This document shows positions 60,010 through 64,000 of a stretch of DNA of 64,000 nucleotides, piece after piece; positions within the stretch are counted from its first letter, which is position 1; every line of letters starts with the position of its first letter. The stretch comes from Sisyra terminalis. Taxonomy: Eukaryota > Arthropoda > Insecta > Neuroptera > Sisyridae. The notes beneath the pieces were generated by a model that saw only the letters and a program-made list of their open reading frames with translations, had not been told where the DNA came from and made no database searches. The stretch is taken from positions 52,338,630 through 52,402,629 of the forward strand of contig OY292274.1 of the NCBI GenBank assembly GCA_958496175.1, written 5' to 3'. The translations under genes were made by a program, and so were the position numbers.

Positions 60010-60841
60010 TTATATAGAATTTATTTTAGTTTGAAAAATGACCTGAAAAAAGAAATAATTATCCATAATTATTAGGGTAATCTTTTTTAATTTTTCTTTA
60101 AGTAAATTGATTCAATCGTTCAATAATTGAAATATAGTTAGTACCAATTTTTCACATTTAAATGTGAGGCAAACATTAGCCTTGTACCTAACTCTTAATT
60201 GATAACAATAATGTTCAATTAGTTTATTGAGTGAATTTGAATGTCTTATCAGATTTAAAGGTCAAGTTTCAAAAGTAATAACTGCAAAGAATCAAACTAA
60301 TTTTAAACCATTTACTGATAACTGCTTACCTTAATTTTATTATACATTTTGCAATAGTAAATTAACGATCGTAAGTTTAATAAGTCTGTGGAGCCTGGCG
60401 ACCGTCTTTTTCTATTATATACCATAAAATGGTGTTTAAATAAATGAAAAATTTATAACAATTTTTTCTACATCCCGGAAAATGTTCATAAAAAACTTTT
60501 CTTTCAGAGATTTTATAAATTCTTTATAGTTGTGTTGCAATATCTCCATAGATGAGAATATCAGCTCCTTTTACTGCATGGAAAATTGCATATACTTAAA
60601 TGTGAAAATAATTATTTTTTGTTAGACAATTTTGATGGTATTAAATTTTCCAAAATGCTTACCTCACTAAAATACGTACTGTCAAAAATTATATTATGAA
60701 AGTTTGTGTTCAAAGTTTTATTTCGATAGTCCAGTAAAATAATGATTATATCCAAACTAAATTTCTACCCTTCTATCTTTTAGGTACATCTTATAATAAG
60801 GAAATTAGCGACTATAAAGTATTATTTAAAACGAATATAAC
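60010..60841. other. Upstream of LPMO gene
   Basis: Likely holds the LPMO promoter (minus strand). No distinct motif is certain; AT-rich. Confidence 0.4.
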
Positions 60842-62533
60842 TAGGGATTCCAGTACCAAACCTAAAGTTCAATTCCGGTATTCGGTATTGTTAGACCTTA
60901 AGAAAGAATGCCGGTTAGAGTTAAAATAGTGGTTTTTATACCGGTATTAGGAATTTTAGAAAAAGAAGGAGCTCACAGGTATTTCTTTGTTTTATTTGCC
61001 AGTTTAATTAAGGAGAGTAAATATCAAAAAAATCACTTATAACTCATGAATAATAATAGTATATAAAGAATCACAATAAAGTAAAAGAACAACAAACATC
61101 GTATGTATGTAAATCATTAAAAGTGTGAATATCACTATTCAGTTTATGGTAAGTACTGTCGGTATGGTACTATTGTACTGCCATTATGTCTGGAACATAA
61201 TTTTGTGCTTAAAATTACCAACTATCGAAAATGGTCTTTCAGTATCTACGCTAGTTGGTGGTACATATATGTTAGAAAAGCACTATACAATTTTTCTAAG
61301 TATTAACTTCTATTTTCAAATAAATTTTCTAATAATTTAATACATTTTCTAATAAATCGTGTACAATAGTCGGATTATTTTGAATATAACTGAATTGGGT
61401 TTGTGAATTTTTTTTTTTTTTGTGATAAATGGAAAGATCATATATAAGTTTTATAGCAAAACTATTTTTTATTTTTTTATTTTCGCAATAATTTAAAAGT
61501 TATTTCAAAATAAAAATTAATTTTTGAATTTTTTGAATCTAGTACCGAAAACACGCCGACAGCTCCCGAACAAACACGAGCGCGTGTGACGTCCTAATGT
61601 TAGTTGTCAATGATTGCAGTTGATACAGAAATAATAAGTACAGTGTTTTGATTGATTTAATTCTGTTGTGATAGTTAAATATTGAAATTTATATTGAGCA
61701 TGTCGAACCTTAAAAGTTACTGTTCTTGTTTTGTACCATTATGAACGAATACTACAAAAACAACTCCTAACGAAATGTTTTTAAATGTTCCCCAAGATGG
61801 CAAACGTCAAAATAAATGGTTTCAAGCAGTGCAGGAATATTATCAGACTTTGCCTTTATAAATCATTTATCACACATAGCTAATTGGAATCAACTAACGA
61901 CTCGTTTTTTAGCAATAAATATTCAATATTATTGTCTAGTCACGTGTAATAGCTGTAAACGCTGTATTGTTATTAAATAGCTATAACATTATTACGTCAC
62001 AACTATGGTGACCATTCATGGCGCGTTTATAGTCACGTGATTTTTTTTTAAATTTTATCAATTTTTAATCGTTTATAATTAATTGAAAAAAAAAATTTTT
62101 TAAGTTTTTTGTATTAAATATCAATATTATTAATAATAAAGTTTTAAAATACATGAAAAAAATCAATAATTTTTTTTTTTCAAATTCCCAATTCTGTATT
62201 GAATTTTGATTTGTTGAAATTTTTTTAATTATTGGTAACTTCAGTATTTGCTCAAAAAACAATGTCTTTTCATTATCATCAAAAATATCAGCACTATCTT
62301 CGATAACTCAACCTAATTCTTCTGAATATGGAAAGGTTTGTGAGTAAGAAATTAAAGATAATTAATAGTATAAGCTTGATCAAATTGGTTAGTCTTTTTT
62401 CTTCTTTTTACAGTTTAAAAAATTTCTAGTAAATACCGAAAAAACGGTATACACACTTTCGAATACCGGTATTACAAAATTGTACAAATGGCTCAAAATA
62501 ACGGCATTCGGTATCCCGGTATTGCAATTCCTA
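60842..62533. mobile_element. 1.69 kb hAT-like element with target duplication
   Basis: The left end is TAGGGATTCCAGTACC; the right end, read inverted, begins TAGGAATTGCAATACCGGGA. Both continue into CCGGTATTCGGTATT-type subterminal repeats. Flanks AATATAAC (60834-60841) and ATTATAAC (62534-62541) are an 8-bp target duplication with one mismatch. The first bases match the 152-bp hAT MITE at 12500. Inside is a broken THAP-domain exon; no complete transposase frame survives. Confidence 0.75.
61700..61861 (+). pseudogene. Decayed THAP zinc-finger exon
   Basis: From an ATG at 61700 the frame reads a THAP-type start: a Cys-x-Cys cluster, then a TGA where the family has Cys-type residues, then NTTKTTPNEMFLNVP and a Lys/Trp stretch (NKWFQAV), ending in TAA. 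THAP domains are DNA-binding C2CH fingers of about 90 residues, shared by P-element-like transposases and host regulators. Only the first half is present. It is probably the remnant of the transposase or a captured exon of the surrounding element. Confidence 0.6.
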
Positions 62534-63450
62534 ATTATAACGAATAAAATCAATATTTTTTTTTTAAATATTTGCCTCGCATTGTGAAAAGTCCCGAGGT
62601 CTACGAAAACTAATTGGACATAAATTCCAATTCTGAATAAAATTTGAATGTATGCACATATGTATATTTCGACGCCGATCCTACTGAGAAGAAAATTTTT
62701 CATCGAAAAATAACCAAGTTGAATAATACACGAGGAACATCGATTCTTGCCTATATCGAGCAAACACTGATCCCCATTTACACCCATACTCCTTTTTATG
62801 CTACTAAACAGCACAAGATATTTGCTTTCAATTTTACTACTTATACATGACTTTCATCTAAAATAGATTAATTCTTCGTTCAATTGAAAAAAGATGGAAA
62901 GTAAATTTTTAAATTTAAGAAAAATTGAGTTTCAATATTTCAAAGAAAAAATTTTTTTTAGAGAAATATAAGGCCTATAAGGCCATTAAATGGACTAGAA
63001 TTCCTTGAAAAACCATCTTTCGTCTATGGTCGTCTATGGTGAGCCAACTTAATGAGAACTTTTAACAATAAAAATAATGATTAACAAGCACTATTATTTC
63101 CAAATTATTAGTATAACTTAGGGATTAATGGTTTGTTTCTAAGCAATGTCGCGCATGCGTGTACGGTGGGAAAATAAAGCTCAAAGAAAAGCTTTTTTAC
63201 CTAATCTATATAAAGTAGATGCGGGTAATAAGTCCTAACTAAGGCAGATTTGAAATGAAATAAAAACTATACGTCCGAATCAACAGAATGATAACTAAAC
63301 CAATTTATAAATAACTATAAATTTTTTAAAAATGGTAACTTTTGGCATTAACAAAATCAAAATTAAACATTTTTAAAAACTTTATCAACAGGCCTTATAA
63401 TACTCTATAGTAGGATAATAAGGTCTACTATTTTCTTTTTTTATGTTATT
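62534..63450. other. Intergenic, nothing recognised
   Basis: AT-rich. Short open frames on both strands have low-complexity composition and no family resemblance. Confidence 0.4.
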
Positions 63451-63600
63451 TACCATCGCATTATAACTACCAGGGTTTTTAGCGACTCTAGGGTTAGGGG
63501 AAAATCGAGAAATATCGAAAATTTGTTCGATACGAGATTCAAACCCAACACCTATCAGTTTTGGAACGCTCACCTTGACCACTCAGCCACTAATAAGGTT
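63451..63600 (-). repeat. tRNA-derived SINE, copy 8 (antisense)
   Basis: Antisense copy with TACCATCGCATTATAACTAC at the 3' end, CGACTCTAGGGTTA in the middle, GAGATTCAAACCC (B box complement) and ACCACTCAGCCACTAATAAG (A box complement) at the head. Confidence 0.8.
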
Positions 63601-63894
63601 TAATATTTTAACACACATATTAATAATCAAAAAATCTTCTTACATATGGTAATTCTGATCAATAATAATAAATATACATTATACATTCACCATACTGAAG
63701 ACTTTGAATTTAAAATATATTTCTTTGTTTAACAGTCGTTTTAAATTACGAAGGATCACTCATTAATATCTGTATTATTTGCTGATAAGCCAACGCAAGA
63801 ATACTACGGATTGGAGGTATTTTGAAAGTTTTACAAACATTTTTTAATTATTTCTTTTTATTTCAAAGATAAATCAAAGAAAACTAATACTGAT

Positions 63895-64000
63895 CCCTGT
63901 TTAAAAAGCATTAAGAGGAATTTTGAAATCCTTACATTTAAAATCCCTTTAATATCTTTGAACGACTTCTAATGGATTTGATAAATTATATATTAATAAA
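63895..64000. mobile_element. MITE family, copy 8, cut by the window edge
   Basis: The left end CCCTGTTTAAAAAGCATTAA and core ACATTTAAAATCCCTTTAAT match copies 2 and 4. The right end lies beyond the window. Confidence 0.65.

Noticed and set aside
62389..62814. 141-codon minus-strand frame near the right end
   Set aside because: Spans the terminus of the hAT-like element at 62533 and has a low-complexity, hydrophobic composition without any family motif.

Overview
This is a strongly AT-rich, intron-dense animal nuclear window, almost certainly from an insect. Evidence for this is the set of CLIP-domain serine proteases, a pyrexia-like TRPA channel, an insect-type AA15 lytic polysaccharide monooxygenase, very short GT-AG introns (about 50-80 bp) beside long repeat-filled ones, and a dense load of MITEs, SINEs and hAT-like remnants. 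I cannot assign the order from sequence alone. Seven multi-exon genes can be modelled with every splice phase closing. Gene coordinates below are spans, and exon coordinates are in the evidence text.

Layout: (1) 513-11852 is a cluster of three CLIP-domain trypsin-like proteases. The first two (513-2224 minus, 5269-7503 plus) are a head-to-head duplicate pair with matching intron phases and four of five exon lengths identical. Their upstream blocks are related, and a third orphan copy of that block lies at 4030-4170. The third protease (10093-11852 plus) is more diverged. (2) 11903-15384 minus is a FAM161-family ciliary/centriolar protein, convergent with protease 3 and carrying two small hAT-type MITEs and a SINE in its introns. 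(3) 18020-30442 plus is COQ6 (ubiquinone ring hydroxylase). Its 10.3 kb third intron contains a complete TRPA/pyrexia-like ion channel gene on the opposite strand (20166-24741). (4) 31.8-38.3 kb is a gene-poor stretch with a LINE fragment, a 687 bp TTAA-flanked inverted-repeat element, a possible small gene and a decayed higher-GC open frame of unknown origin. (5) 38.37-40.29 kb is a 21-bp minisatellite that stays open in several frames, with synonymous-looking variation in one. (6) 42920-54423 minus is a kinesin-3 of the KIF16B/STARD9 type. Its introns hold SINEs, foldback elements and a broken cytosolic carboxypeptidase gene fragment. (7) 54.9-58.8 kb is a hAT-like remnant with a nested SINE, then a roughly 340-bp satellite array. 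(8) 59244-60009 minus is an AA15 LPMO. (9) 60842-62533 is a hAT-like element with near-perfect 8-bp target duplications and a decayed THAP zinc-finger exon inside.

The genes do not form one pathway. The proteases belong to extracellular clotting/melanisation/Toll-type cascades, and the LPMO is a secreted copper enzyme. COQ6 is mitochondrial, FAM161 and the kinesin are cytoskeletal, and the TRPA channel is a thermo/chemosensory-type membrane channel. The most noteworthy points are the inverted protease duplication with an orphan promoter, the channel gene nested inside COQ6, a tRNA-derived SINE family with an antisense copy abutting the kinesin stop codon, the heptad-coding minisatellite, and the unexplained decayed open frame at 36.1-36.5 kb.
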